From positions 2,826,834 to 2,853,585 of the forward strand of contig BFEA01000001.1 in NCBI GenBank assembly GCA_003427395.1: a stretch of DNA of 26,752 nt. Reading direction: 5' to 3'. The translations under genes and the position numbers were made by a program. The notes below the pieces were generated by a model, which did not search any database, was not told the origin of the DNA, and was given only the letters and a program-made list of their open reading frames with translations. The DNA is from Chara braunii. Taxonomy: Eukaryota; Streptophyta; Charophyceae; Charales; Characeae. Shown piece by piece: positions 9,258-18,490 of this stretch (positions are counted from its first letter, which is position 1; each line of letters begins with the position of its first letter).

Positions 9258-9437
9258 AGTAAGTGGTGGTAAGAGAACCATCGGGATTGAGGTCTTGCCT
9301 GGCGGGCCGCTCCATCTATTGGTGGGGAGCATCTCCTGCTGGAAACCGGGTCCAGCGTCCCTTGAATACATCTTTGCAAGCCTTTGCATCATTGAGCCAG
9401 GCACCACTGTGCTGGAAACCGGGTCCAGCGTCCCATA
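9258..9437 (-). repeat. Dispersed GCTGGACCCGG repeat, with a duplicated end
   Basis: Positions 9258-9393 are the reverse complement of 12804-12945, with scattered differences. The shared landmarks are GGTGGTAAGAGAACCATC, GGGCCGCTCCATCTATTGGT and AAAGATGTAT. The hairpin-forming GCTGGAAACCGGGTCCAGC occurs twice, at 9338-9356 and 9411-9429. The repeat encodes nothing obvious. It is preceded by a T-rich stretch (9205-9252). Confidence 0.88.
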
Positions 9438-9676
9438 ACCAAACTTTTGCCTCCCTTCCTATCCTGTGGTCTATCTCAGTGCCTGTGTGATATTATCGGT
9501 GGGTTGATGTAACAGCTGGATTGACTGGGGAAAGGGACGCATGGCCTAGGATTTGGACACGAGGCGTCAACTCAGAGGAAGTGGAGGGAGGGAGGAGGAG
9601 ACTAGGAATATGGTCATTTTCCTGGAGGAAGGTTTTCATATGAACAAAATTACTGTTTGCATTCTTGTCTTATAGG

Positions 9677-9679
<3 letters not shown>

Positions 9680-9731
<52 letters not shown>
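9680..9731. repeat. (GA)n microsatellite
   Basis: About 26 GA repeats. A shorter CT tract follows at 9795-9810. Confidence 0.97.
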
Positions 9732-9733
<2 letters not shown>

Positions 9734-9864
9734 AGCTAGACAGAAGATGGGTGATGAGATGACACATTTTTCTAAATTCCTCCTTCACCTGTTGTCTCTC
9801 TCTCTCTCTACTCTGGTTCTGTCTTACTATTGTTATGAACACAGGGACAGGCCCCACTGGTGCT

Positions 9865-9948
9865 ATGTTTGTGTTTGAACACGAACCTGCTTGCAAAAAT
9901 TGTCTTAAGTGGGACTGGCTTTGTGCTATGTTTGTGCTATGTTTGTAC
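9865..9948. repeat. Small copy of the GTGCTATGTTT repeat
   Basis: Contains GTGCTATGTTT units and the flanking words ACCTGCTTGCAAAAATTG and AAGTGGGACT, all of which recur around the larger array at 11896-12075. The two sites are copies of one dispersed repeat. Confidence 0.75.
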
Positions 9949-10165
9949 TTAAAAAAAAAAAACACTATCTTACTTATCTATTCTACATTGATCTTGTCAC
10001 GTAATAAAAATCAATCATAATAGAGTATAATAATTTGATTACAATTTTATTAATATATTATATAGCCTGATATTCTTTTTTTAGTTTATGAATAGCTAGA
10101 TTTCTTTTCAAGAAAGTATGTAACAAAACCTTCTTGCTGAAGTTTGAACATGAACCTTCTTGAAG

Positions 10166-10176
10166 TGGCTCAGTGG
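10166..10176 (+). repeat. Isolated pol III A-box-like sequence
   Basis: TGGCTCAGTGG is identical to the A box at 10410, within a shared AGTGGCTCAGTGGTT. No B box is visible downstream, so this is a truncated SINE head at best. Confidence 0.4.
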
Positions 10177-10360
10177 TTACCCTGTAACCTGCAACGGCAG
10201 GAGTGTGGGGCCTTGTAGAGAGATCTGGGGTTTGCCGAGGGAGGAAGGTAGAATGATATAGCATAGTATTCAGTTTTTTAGTTCTTCATCAAAAAAAGAT
10301 TCTTAGCTGAAGCCGGGTAATGGTCCCGGGACCTCATATGTTGTGTAATAATTCATGTGG

Positions 10361-10382
10361 GACGCTGGACCCGGTTTCCAGC
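10361..10382 (+). repeat. Terminal fragment of the GCTGGACCCGG repeat
   Basis: GACGCTGGACCCGGTTTCCA plus GC, then a C-run and an A-run. It abuts the SINE-like head at 10408. Confidence 0.8.
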
Positions 10383-10407
10383 GCCCCCCCCCAAAAAAAA
10401 AAAAGAA

Positions 10408-10470
10408 AGTGGCTCAGTGGTTGGAACTTGGAAATGTGCATTCAGGTATAAGGACGAGGTTCAAATCAAC
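10408..10470 (+). repeat. tRNA-derived SINE head
   Basis: A box TGGCTCAGTGG at 10410-10420 fits the consensus. B box GGTTCAAATCA at 10458-10468 matches 9 of 11 positions, and the spacing is 48 bases. The head follows an A-rich run. No clear SINE body or tail boundary could be drawn. Confidence 0.55.
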
Positions 10471-11138
10471 GACCAGCGGGCGTCAACCGACGTACTGCCA
10501 TTCGCACACTCCCCTTGGGACGACGCATGGTAAGTTTATACAGACACTGCCTGCGCACCGCCCAAGGGGTCCTTGTCCATGGTTGCTGTATGCTGGGATA
10601 GCCTTGTGGGAGGATTTTTGGGGGGTCGGTTTGCATGTTGGTCTGATGATCTCAGGTCTCTTCTGGTAGTCACTCCATGGGGGAGGTAGGGCCAAGGGGG
10701 TTAGGGGATCCAGAGATGCACTCTAGACAAGGTGTACGTATAGGAACCCGTTGGTGTCTAGGATCTATCTGAAGTCCCGGGCCGTTGCATAGACGGGTTC
10801 TACGAGGAACTCGGCGTATAAATATGAACCAATTGAACCCCACTAGCATATAAGGGAATTGATTGAGATTGTAAGTAGTATAGCATGCTGGCCTTGAACC
10901 CTGGTCTGGGGCTCCCTGCCTCTCCCTAGGGGGGGTCTGTCTAGATGTCCGGGTACCATGGAGTTTCCCTGTTAGAGGGTGGCCCTCATAGTGGAGGGGA
11001 GTGGCACAGTGGGCAGTATGTCTAGGTGTGCTACCCCTCGTGTGTGTCTCGAACCACAAGGGCAAAGGCTGTCTCATCTCTGGGGTGTGTGTGAGGGAAG
11101 GGGTACAGGAACTTTGTGGTAGGTTGGGCTGAATGGTT
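10471..11138. other. No gene recognised
   Basis: Frames on both strands are short and lack domains. The GC content is moderate and I see no repeats of note. Confidence 0.45.
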
Positions 11139-11255
11139 CAGATTGCTTAATGGGTAGTTCAGATCGCTTAATGGATAGTTGGGCTGAATGGTTCAGATTG
11201 CTTAATGGATAGTTCAGAGTGCTTAATGGATAGTTCGGACTGCTTAATGGATAGC
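11139..11255. repeat. Minisatellite of about 22 bp units
   Basis: Five imperfect copies of TTCAGATTGCTTAATGGATA with G, varied at the middle bases and interrupted once by a GGGCTGAATGG segment. The minus strand reads as a repeated Leu-Ser-Ile-Lys-Gln-Ser-Glu motif, a consequence of the repeat. Confidence 0.9.
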
Positions 11256-11373
11256 TCACCGTTCGAGGGGGGTAGCGGACCATCGGGTGCGAGATGATTG
11301 GGATTAGGAGCACTTGGCTGACTAGTCGTTGATAGGCAGTGTATAGACATTGTGGTACTGTCATAGCCCCGTC

Positions 11374-11411
11374 ATCAGGGTCCATGGGCCCATCAGGGTC
11401 CATGGGCCCAC
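11374..11411. repeat. Two copies of an 18 bp unit
   Basis: CATCAGGGTCCATGGGCC is repeated directly and followed by a partial third copy (CACCAGGG). Confidence 0.9.
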
Positions 11412-11930
11412 CAGGGGACCAATCAAGAGTAGGCGATGAGATAGTCATTGGGGTTGGAGGAACTACGGTGGTAGAGAGGATGTGATAAAGTGTGGCTCGG
11501 TGAAGGACTTGTACTGAGCCTGTCTCCTGATCTAGTCTAGGATAGGCGGGATTTGGGGGGGTTATTGCACAGTAATAGTAGGGGGGTAGGTCCACTACTC
11601 CTGTCCGAGGAGGGATCGGCTAGGGATCAGCTAGTCAATGGTTGGGGGACAAAGCTGCATAGAGTGGGCCCGCAATACATCCAGTTGGAGGATAGGATCT
11701 GTAGGGACAGAACCCGAACTCTACTGGAAAGCTGTAGATGTGGAAGGGAAATGACTTGCGATAAGTCTTAGGGCTCTGAGTCCTTACGGGAGGGCCAAGT
11801 GGGTCACTTTGAGCGACTGAACCCAGAGAGTATTCCCGTGCCTGATACCCTGCCTCTACAACAACCTGGGCGTTTTGAAAGAAAAAGAAAAAAAGGCTCT
11901 CAAGTGGGACTTTTTAAGCATGTCTATCTT

Positions 11931-12041
11931 TGTGCTATGTCTGTGCTATGTTTCTGCTATGTCTGTGCTATGTTTTCGCTATGCCTGTGCTATGTTTGTG
12001 CTATGCTTGTGCTATGTTTGTGCTATGTTTGTGCTATGTTG
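11931..12041. repeat. Array of about ten GTGCTATGTTT units
   Basis: The 11-base unit varies at one or two positions (GTCTG, GCCTG, TTTCG). Because 11 is not a multiple of 3, the array reads in all frames as a CAM-VLCLCYV-like pattern that should not be taken as a membrane protein. The same words occur at 9865-9948. Confidence 0.92.
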
Positions 12042-12221
12042 TGCTTTGAAGATGGACCTGCCTGCTTGAAAAATTGACTATCTTTGTGGTTTCATAGCAT
12101 AACCATAGCACAAGTGGGGGCATAGAAAGGCAGGTCTAACTGGGATATGTTTGTGATAAGAAAGCAACAACATATTGCCGTTGGGGCTTCGTGCTCAGTA
12201 TTCTGGATGGTATTAGGAATG

Positions 12222-12268
12222 GTTGTGTTCTCAACTAGTTCCGTGAGCACACTAGTTGAGAACACAAC
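12222..12268. repeat. Perfect 18 bp stem, 11-base loop hairpin
   Basis: GTTGTGTTCTCAACTAGT at 12222-12239 is exactly complementary to 12251-12268. No T run follows, so it does not look like a pol III or bacterial-style terminator. The surrounding 12042-12800 has no recognised gene. Confidence 0.95.
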
Positions 12269-12803
12269 AACTATGAGCCTAGCTCCCGAGGTTCCCGTAT
12301 AACGATTCTTGTATGCTAGTGCCTCAACTGGGGCTGAATGGGGAAGCTCATTCAGCGTCAGTGCCCACGTTGGCTGTCTGGTCAGGTTGCTCCAGTAGAG
12401 AGTGATGTTCCTCGCATGAGGTAAGATAGAAATGGAGTGGGGGTGCGCCAGGAGATATATTGAGAGGAGTGGTAGGATGGGAGTCTCGTGAGTATCAAAA
12501 AAAAAAAAAAAGGATAAACATAGCACCAGTGGAGCACTGTCTTCACCGCAACAGAGCACACAGTATCACCACTGGTCTTGGGGCAAATTTTCAGTGTAGA
12601 TACAGTGATAATGACGGGGCCTTCTCTTCAGGTGAAGACGGTAGTGCTTACTGTCCTTGATGGTGTTCCGATATAATGCTTGCATTGTATATGCTAGATT
12701 GTGCTGGAGGTTGGGCAGATGGAGGTTGGGCCGATGTAGATCTTTATGGGCTGTCTATGCTTTAGATGTTATATAGGGGGGTGGGGCACAATGGTGTCAC
12801 TTC

Positions 12804-12945
12804 CAATGATGAATTGTTTGTAAAGATGTATCCAAGGGACGCTGGACCCGGTTTCCAGCAGGTGCTGCTCCCCACCAATAGATGGAGCGGCCCGCTAGGC
12901 AAAGCCTCAATCCTGATGGTTCTCTTACCACCACCAGGATAGAAG
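12804..12945 (+). repeat. Dispersed GCTGGACCCGG repeat
   Basis: Inverted copy of 9258-9393. It carries GCTGGACCCGGTTTCCAGC at 12841-12859, and its right part runs to the ACCACCACCAGG end just before the assembly gap. Confidence 0.88.
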
Positions 12946-12976
12946 CCTTGCACATGGGCCTTAACCACAAAAAAAA

Positions 12977-13020
12977 NNNNNNNNNNNNNNNNNNNNNNNN
13001 NNNNNNNNNNNNNNNNNNNN
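12977..13020. other. Assembly gap (44 N)
   Basis: Run of N after an A tract. Repeats on either side of it may have been misjoined. One further single N is at 25688. Confidence 1.
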
Positions 13021-13145
13021 GGTGACTGTACTGGATGAAACTGCAAATCCTTTCCACCGTCAAGAATTCAATAAATTAAGAGCACGCCCAACACTTCTCT
13101 CCAGCACAGTCGGGAGAGCCTCCGACTGAATTGATTACTCTGTAA

Positions 13146-13383
13146 TGTAATGACCTGCCAAACACGGACTGAGACACACAGCCGATTTCTGAGTTTTGCT
13201 GATGGAATGTATGGTTTGCTGAGTTTCCCGCTTGTTGCTGATTTTTCTAAGTCTGAATGGGTGAGTGCTTGCTGGTTTGTGTGCCTGTCTGAGTGCTTGT
13301 CGGTTTGAGTGTGGGTGTGACCTGCAAAGGTACTTGACCGTGCTCGAGGTCCGAAGGGCCGGTACTTACCTGTGCCGGTGACA
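13146..13383 (+). repeat. Left LTR-like repeat
   Basis: Starts TGTAATGACCTGCCAAACAC and ends GTGACA, so it has TG...CA ends, and it aligns along its whole length with 20812-21047. The similarity continues weakly for about 30 bases past the CA end on both copies (TTGAGGGTTGCAGCGG against CTAAGGTTTGCAATGG). This is unexpected for a true LTR boundary. Confidence 0.7.
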
Positions 13384-13722
13384 TTGAGGGTTGCAGCGGA
13401 GAAAAGAAGGAAAAAAAAAGAAGAAATGATGTTCAGGGACATTCTTCTTCTTATCTTCATCACCTTGGTGGGCGCTGCATCTGGAAGGGCCCGGTTGGGG
13501 AAGAGCTACACCAAGAAGCTTCGAGGCAGAGTCAGGCATGGCGGCCTGAGTTAGAGCTGCCATAGCTGCTCTGTGTTGTCCTTTGCACAGCAGGGCAATG
13601 CCCTGGTAGTCTGCCATAGCCTCGGCCTTGGAGGAAGGAGGAAGAAGGGTGGCCATGGCTATGGTGGACGTCGTGTGATGCCTGCAGTAGAAGGACTCGG
13701 ACATTGATTCTGGTTCAGCCAT
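13370..13722 (-). CDS. Gene-like repeat copy A, exon starting MAEPESMSES
   Basis: Unrecognised protein. The minus-strand frame opens with ATG at 13722 (MAEPESMSES), continues through a 51-residue block starting QGIALLCKGQ, containing AAMPDSASKLLGVALPQPGP and ending HQGDED, and stays open to a consensus splice donor, CAG|GTAAGTACC, at 13370/13369. The next in-frame stop is the TAA inside the donor, which is what a real coding exon would show. The same block occurs in copy B (21606-21869) with about six residue changes. The N-terminus recurs at 24558 as MDEPESMSES. The donor lies inside the LTR-like repeat read antisense. It may be a host gene family, a transposon-encoded gene or a chance frame in a repeat. 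No function can be assigned. Confidence 0.4.
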
Positions 13723-13975
13723 TCAACATTATTATTATTATTATTTCTTGTTTGAATAAGAGGGGAGGAGATAAAGAGGAGGAGAGTGGTTGTCGAAGAA
13801 GGGAATTATCATTCGTCTTTGCTGGTGTATAACATCTTTCTTTCTTCTTCTTCTTCTTTCCCTCTCTCTCCTCCTCTCAAGTTTATTCATTTCTTTTTGC
13901 AATTGCACGGCGTTGTACTTTTTCATGAATGTGTACTTCGAAATTGGCCAGGTTCATAACATTGGTATGGGAGTG
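13697..13975. repeat. Dispersed repeat, inverted copy of 24290-24580
   Basis: CATGAATGTGTACTTCGAAATTGGCCA at 13924-13950 has an exact reverse complement at 24313-24341. Similarity continues through the CTTC-rich tract and the ATTATTATT tract to the MAEPES start region. On the minus strand it is the upstream part of the gene-like repeat, GA-rich and purine-biased, as in a 5' UTR or promoter-proximal region. Confidence 0.85.
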
Positions 13976-14020
13976 GATTCTGCTTGCTGGTGAGAGTTGA
14001 CTTTGCTGCGCTAACCCTAA

Positions 14021-14047
14021 CCTAAGTGGTTGAGGGCACCACTTAGG
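14021..14047. repeat. 10 bp perfect stem, 7-base loop hairpin
   Basis: CCTAAGTGGT at 14021-14030 pairs with ACCACTTAGG at 14038-14047. It is preceded by CTAACCCTAA, a short telomere-like word that is too brief to mean anything. Confidence 0.9.
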
Positions 14048-15033
14048 GCAAGGGCTAGTTTGTGAAGGGAAGTGGGGCAGCGTGGCCTAGGGAAGCTGGA
14101 TAACTGGTAGGGTCGTGCTGGTGTTGGCTGTTGACCCGCCAGGTTGCTTGAGAGTAAGCTTGGGGTGGCGAGATATTTCGTGGAGACTTCGTGCAACAAT
14201 TTGAGAGAGGTGACAGTGAGAGGCACTCACACCTGGAATGTTTAAGGGAGACACTTGGAGACTTTAGGGCTTCCCTCAAGTAGGCGAGCTCTACCTTATG
14301 GATGGAGAAATGAAGTATCTTGCTTTCGTCGAGTCCTTCTATAGTACTTTGTCTATCTCTGAGCGGTTGTAGTCTGTAGGTTCTCTCTAGAAAGTTGACA
14401 TTCTTTTTCAGTATTGTAGAGGAAGAAAGTAGGTCCACGCGAAACTCCTTTTGGTTGGGACTCCGTCACGGTGTACGTGGGAACCTTAGGTACCCTTAGG
14501 GACTGGCCCAGGCAAGCAGGGTCCCTTGGAGCCAAATCTGTTAGACATTGGTTCATCCTCTTTCTAACTGTGATTCAGTTTTTTTTGTTACGACACTCGT
14601 TGCCTAGGGAATCTCGGCGGAGACGTCTCGCACACTTTTATTGCATCATTCCTGGCTTGACTCGCACCTTGTACACCACTCAATTCTTCATTGTTGCATT
14701 TGTTACTCGTTGTCTGATTTGTTATACATTCACAGAACTGGTGAGACTGGATCGAGGGGATCTCGTATTCGGGTTGAGTAGGTTGCTCGTCTAGCAGTTG
14801 GACCTTTGGGTTGGTTTCTTTCTTTGAGTTCATTTTCAATGTCTGTAGAGATACCAAAGGGAAGAAAGAGTGAGAAAAGGAAGAGTGGGAAAGTGGCTGT
14901 CTTGCGTGGACAATCACTGGGAAATGGAATGTTCTTCCTAGCGAAAGGGGGAGTGTACACCTTGAGAATCTGGTTGATTCCTTTGTTGATTGACGTCTCG
15001 CCCAACCCATCTGTCGACAGTAACGCTTCAAAA
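14048..15033. other. No gene recognised inside the retrotransposon region
   Basis: The longest frame, 152 codons on the minus strand (15046 down to 14588), has no domain I recognise. Nothing resembling a primer binding site or leader is seen. The stretch might be unrelated sequence lying between the left LTR-like repeat and gag. Confidence 0.45.
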
Positions 15034-16030
15034 ATGGCCCAGCCACAGCTAACCTCAGTGCAGTGGTAAGCCGTATTGAATGCAGTTTGTGAGTCAGAAA
15101 AACCGTACGTGCGGGTACTCTATGATGTTGCTCTCAAAAGGGAACAGTAGACGGAGAAAGAGAGGAAGGAGTTGTTGCTCAAAAGTTCAATGTCCATGTT
15201 GGAAATTGTTCCCTTACTGAGTAAAGAATGGTGTCGGGAAAAAGTACAACCTATCCTCATCGCTATCGTTCAAGTCCGAAATCTTGAGGATTATACCACT
15301 CAGTTCTTCAAAGTTCTTGCAGAATACAGAAACTTGAGAAGGATTTGAGCAATATGACTTGCAAGTACGACAAGCTCAAGCAGTTAATCCTCTCCCTTTA
15401 TACCCTTGGTCCGGAGGTGCTATTGAAATTGTGGCGACAAGTCTTTTGGGACATGCAGCAAGTGTAGATTCCGTTGTCCCTACAGTATGTCATAACGCGG
15501 AAAATATTGCAAATACTGCAACCCCAAAATCAAAACCAACAGGAGTTGGTCCCAACTACGGCGATTCCTATGTTGATCAAAAGGTGGTGCACATACCGTG
15601 TAAGTACAACGACAAGGAAGATATTGAATTATGGATCAGCTCCATGAGACCTTATTTCAAGGGTATGAGAAGTTGGATAGAGACACGTTCCGTTATCATA
15701 GGAATGCATGTCAAACCTATTGTACGAGGCTTCTTAGAAATTCAATCTACGCAAGTTCGGGTCTCAAAGATAGAAATGACATGTCTTAAAGCCACGCCGA
15801 TTGCCACATTTGAAGAACTTTAATTAAACAATACATGGATCCACATGCTGCTGCAAGGGCAAGGAGGCAGCTTGATAACATTGAACGCAGCTCCGTGAAA
15901 ACCCTTCAAACCTACCTTAGCAAAATGTTTGCCACACTCGGATTAGAAATGATCGGATGTATTGAAAGGCGCAGTTCGGACTACCTTTACTAATCAACTA
16001 GGCATGAATTTTATTGGAAATATTGGCCGT
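15034..16030 (+). pseudogene. Ty3/gypsy gag remnant (capsid)
   Basis: A possible start is ATG at 15034 (MAQPQLTSVQW, then stop). Gag-like sequence resumes at 15192 (MSMLEIVPLLSKEWCREK). The capsid block is clearest between 15580 and 15900, with IELWISSMRPYF, then VKPIVRGFLEIQST, then after a frameshift near 15822 KQYMDPHAAARARRQLDNIE and KTLQTYLSKMF. This is the retrotransposon gag pattern of a tryptophan-containing helix followed by YxxPxxxxxA and xxLxxxxL(Q)xY(V/L) helices. Capsid would package element RNA in cytoplasmic particles. Several stops and at least two frameshifts break it. No CCHC zinc knuckle was found downstream. Confidence 0.6.
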
Positions 16031-16601
16031 TGTCCTTAATGAAGGATGTAGGCAGTTTTGAGGCAGTGTACCTCGTTTTCACAGCAAGCAATAAAAAATT
16101 AATAGGCGATAGGCGACTTAGAGGCAACAACCGCTTTGTTGTACATAACTTGTTGGACGTGGGTGAGAAGGTCTATAGAGATGACCCCACTCTTGGTATA
16201 ACGAAGAACAATACGTTGATACAGTTTGTTCCTCTTCCACCCATGAGTCTGACACTAACCACGATGAGAAAAACTTACTACCATTAAAAAAATTGTCAAT
16301 GTAAAAGGACCGAACAACAATTCGAGGAAGAACTATATCCAACTTCTCTGCGGAGATAAAATCTCATAGAAACCGAAGGACGCAACAAACAAAATGGTTG
16401 AGTTTTGGATCATTGAAAATGATTGCAGGGTTAGACTCAGGAAAAGGGTTTGCCTACATAGTCAAAACCGAATCGCAAAGTACAGGGTTGTTTAGGCTGC
16501 AAGGAAACTAGAATCGGGTGTAGAGTTGACATCAGCACCCTCTGCAACAAGGAAGATTGGATCTGATGCAGATCAACAATGCTCTTTTGAAACCCCATCA
16601 G
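16031..16601 (+). other. Gag-to-pol region without clear domains
   Basis: An 85-codon open frame (16030-16287) and shorter blocks follow in the element's direction, but no protease (DTG/DSG) or zinc knuckle is visible. It is presumably decayed gag-pol linker. Confidence 0.4.
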
Positions 16602-17202
16602 CTGGTGATTGCAAGGCTGACGCGTGTCATGTTCTTTATGTGAAGCCTTAAAAGGAGTCTAAGAAGGTTAATTTTTACTATCATATTTAGCATTGTGTTG
16701 AGAATAAACAACATCGTCCTCAAGGGACAATATAATTGATCATCTTCGAGCTTTTCCTTGGCTACCCTCGTATCTTAGTTTATTGTGGCGCAACTACGAA
16801 CATCTGCTGATTGCACGCGTGTCATGTTTTTTATGTTAAGCCTTAAAAGGAGTCTAAGAAGGTTAATTTTTACTATCACATTTAGCATTGTGTTGAGAAT
16901 AAACAACATCGCCCTCAAGGGATAATGTAATTGATCATCTTCAAGCTTTTCCTTGGCTACCTTCGTATCTTAGTTTATTGTGGCGCAACTACGAACATCT
17001 GCTGATTGCAAGGCTGACTGTTATGTTCTTTATGTTAAGCCTTAGGAGGAGTCTGAGAAGGTTAACTTTTATTATTACCTTGAGCATTGGGCTGAGATAA
17101 AACAACATCGTCCTCAAGGGACAATGCAATTGATTGCCTTCAAGCTTTTCTTTAACCATCGCTACCTACGTATCTTAGTTTATTGTGGCGCAACTACGAA
17201 CT
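16602..17202. repeat. Three tandem copies of a roughly 200 bp unit inside the retrotransposon
   Basis: Units start near 16602, 16804 and 16999 with CTG(G/C)TGATTGCA. They share TTATGT(G/T)AAGCCTTA, AGGAGTCT(A/G)AGAAGG, AACAACATCG(T/C)CCTCAAGGG and TTAGTTTATTGTGGCGCAAC. Copies 1 and 2 are nearly identical and copy 3 is more diverged. The units are full of stops on the plus strand. The last motif occurs once more near 17317-17336. Confidence 0.93.
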
Positions 17203-17440
17203 TCATGTATGATGTCTCCACATAGGGTATGGAAGGTGGGCTTGGGAATGAAGCAAGTGGAGTTGCAAAACTTGCAGGCCCTTTGCTAGACCCAAATACG
17301 CAACAAAAGAAGTGTCTTGGTTGATTGTGGCGCAACTACTAACTCCATGTTTCCACACGGGGTATGCAAGGTGGGTTTCAGAATGAATGAAGGGGAGTTG
17401 TGGGCCCCTTGATAGACCTAAGTAGGCAACACAGACATTC
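17203..17440. repeat. Two diverged direct copies of a roughly 120 bp unit
   Basis: The blocks at 17205-17330 and 17346-17440 share CACA(T/C)(A/G)GGGTATG, AAGGTGGG(C/T)TT, GAATGAA and AGACC(C/T)AA(G/A)TA(C/G)GCAAC. On the minus strand this gives a doubled FVAYLGL/VAYLGL motif in a 100-codon frame, best explained by the DNA duplication. Confidence 0.75.
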
Positions 17441-17599
17441 TCTTCTCTACGCATGCAGTCAAAGGTGTGCGCACTACCATTGACAAAGATAAGACTGTCA
17501 CACATACACTCAACTTATATATACTTGAAAGTGCTCTTTCGACCCAGTCCTTGGGGTGGGCTGGTTACGGTCTCAATGCAAATGGATTGTGTGGAAGGT

Positions 17600-18140
17600 T
17601 GATATTTTTGTGGTTCATGATGCTTTGGGAAATGAACGCGCAGTATTATTAGACAAGAAGAGCGAATGTCAAGTGACTTAATGCACTGCATTTTTGCAAG
17701 AAGTGGCACAAGCATAAGAAGGAAGAACAATTGTATGTTGTTTTTGCCTGTCTTACTCATGTGTCTTCTACTTTTGCTGCTAGTACAAGTTTTACTCTAC
17801 CTGATGTACCTACTTCTGGTATTTGTACTCCTCTATCTAATTTTATTCCAAATGAGTCTTCTTCTTATTCGGTTGCCTTCATTAATAATATGTGATCTGA
17901 TCTAGATAATCATTTTTCTGATTCCCCACCACTGTCGGTCCCAACAAGTTTTCAAACCCTACTTGACCGATTTTCGGAAGTTTTGGCCAAATCCTGTGGA
18001 GTCTCCACATCATGAGTCAAACGCACGATTGCGTTTGTCGAAAACGCAGTTCTTCCAAGGGGTTGTGTATATTGTATGGGATCCGGAGAGGTGGAGGAAC
18101 TTCGGAAAGAGATCGACGAGATGATTGATAAATATGATCC
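17600..18140 (+). pseudogene. Protease-RT linker and N-terminus of Ty3/gypsy reverse transcriptase
   Basis: Read with frameshifts, the plus strand gives VFACLTHVSSTFAAST, then SFQTLLDRFSEVLAKSCGV at 17948. A stop at 18014 follows, then FVENAVLPRGCVYCMGSGEV and EELRKEIDEMIDKY ending near 18139. This is the stretch just upstream of the RT palm in gypsy pol, where a PPxRxYRMSPxExxxLxxxLxELLxKG-like motif leads into the polymerase. The match stops where the opposite-strand RT block begins. Before 17620 a protease should lie, but I cannot recognise its active site. Confidence 0.7.
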
Positions 18141-18478
18141 TCACTCGATTTGCTGAAAATCAGAATAACATCAAGATATACAACCACAAATCAACCAATC
18201 TGTTCATGGAGAACCTTGTCCATAAGACGTTGGAAGGTGGTCGGTGCGTTCGTGAGACCGAAGGACATTATGGTAAACTTGTAAAAATCATTGTAATTTT
18301 TAAACGCAGTCTTGTGTTGGTCTAGAGGTTCGACTTCAATCTGGTGGTACCCTGACTTGAGGTCGATCTTGGAGAAAATTTTGCACTCACTTAAACATAA
18401 AGCAAATGATCTATGCATGGCAATGGGTACACATTCTTCCTTGTGATGAGGTTTAGACTGTAGTAAGGAAGTGTTCAC
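18132..18478 (-). pseudogene. Inverted central block of the same reverse transcriptase
   Basis: The minus strand encodes the RT fingers and palm: [17 protein letters not shown], a frameshift, then [17 protein letters not shown] (palm strand with the first catalytic Asp), [24 protein letters not shown], a stop (18190-18188), and FVVVYLDVILIFSKSSEDHI. The catalytic YLDD box has become YLDV, so even the uninterrupted protein would be inactive. This is exactly the part missing between the plus-strand blocks at 17948-18139 and 18491 onward, apart from about 30 residues before it and about 10 after it. An inversion inside one element explains this better than insertion of a second element. Confidence 0.85.
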
Positions 18479-18490
18479 CCATCCTCAAGA

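Noticed and set aside
11242-11583. Hairpin or TIR element around the LSIKQSE-type repeats
   Set aside because: Only direct minisatellite repeats are visible; no inverted ends.
11875-12077. Cys/Leu/Met-rich frames resembling a membrane protein
   Set aside because: An 11-base repeat reads alike in all frames, so the pattern carries no coding evidence.
14010-14025. Telomere-like CTAACCCTAACC
   Set aside because: Fewer than two plant-type repeats; chance level.
14588-15046. 152-codon minus frame
   Set aside because: No recognised domain, no splice or promoter context, and overlapping frames on the other strand.
18191-18478. A second, independent antisense retrotransposon insertion
   Set aside because: The block fills the exact gap in the plus-strand RT and has no other element sequence around it, so an internal inversion is simpler.
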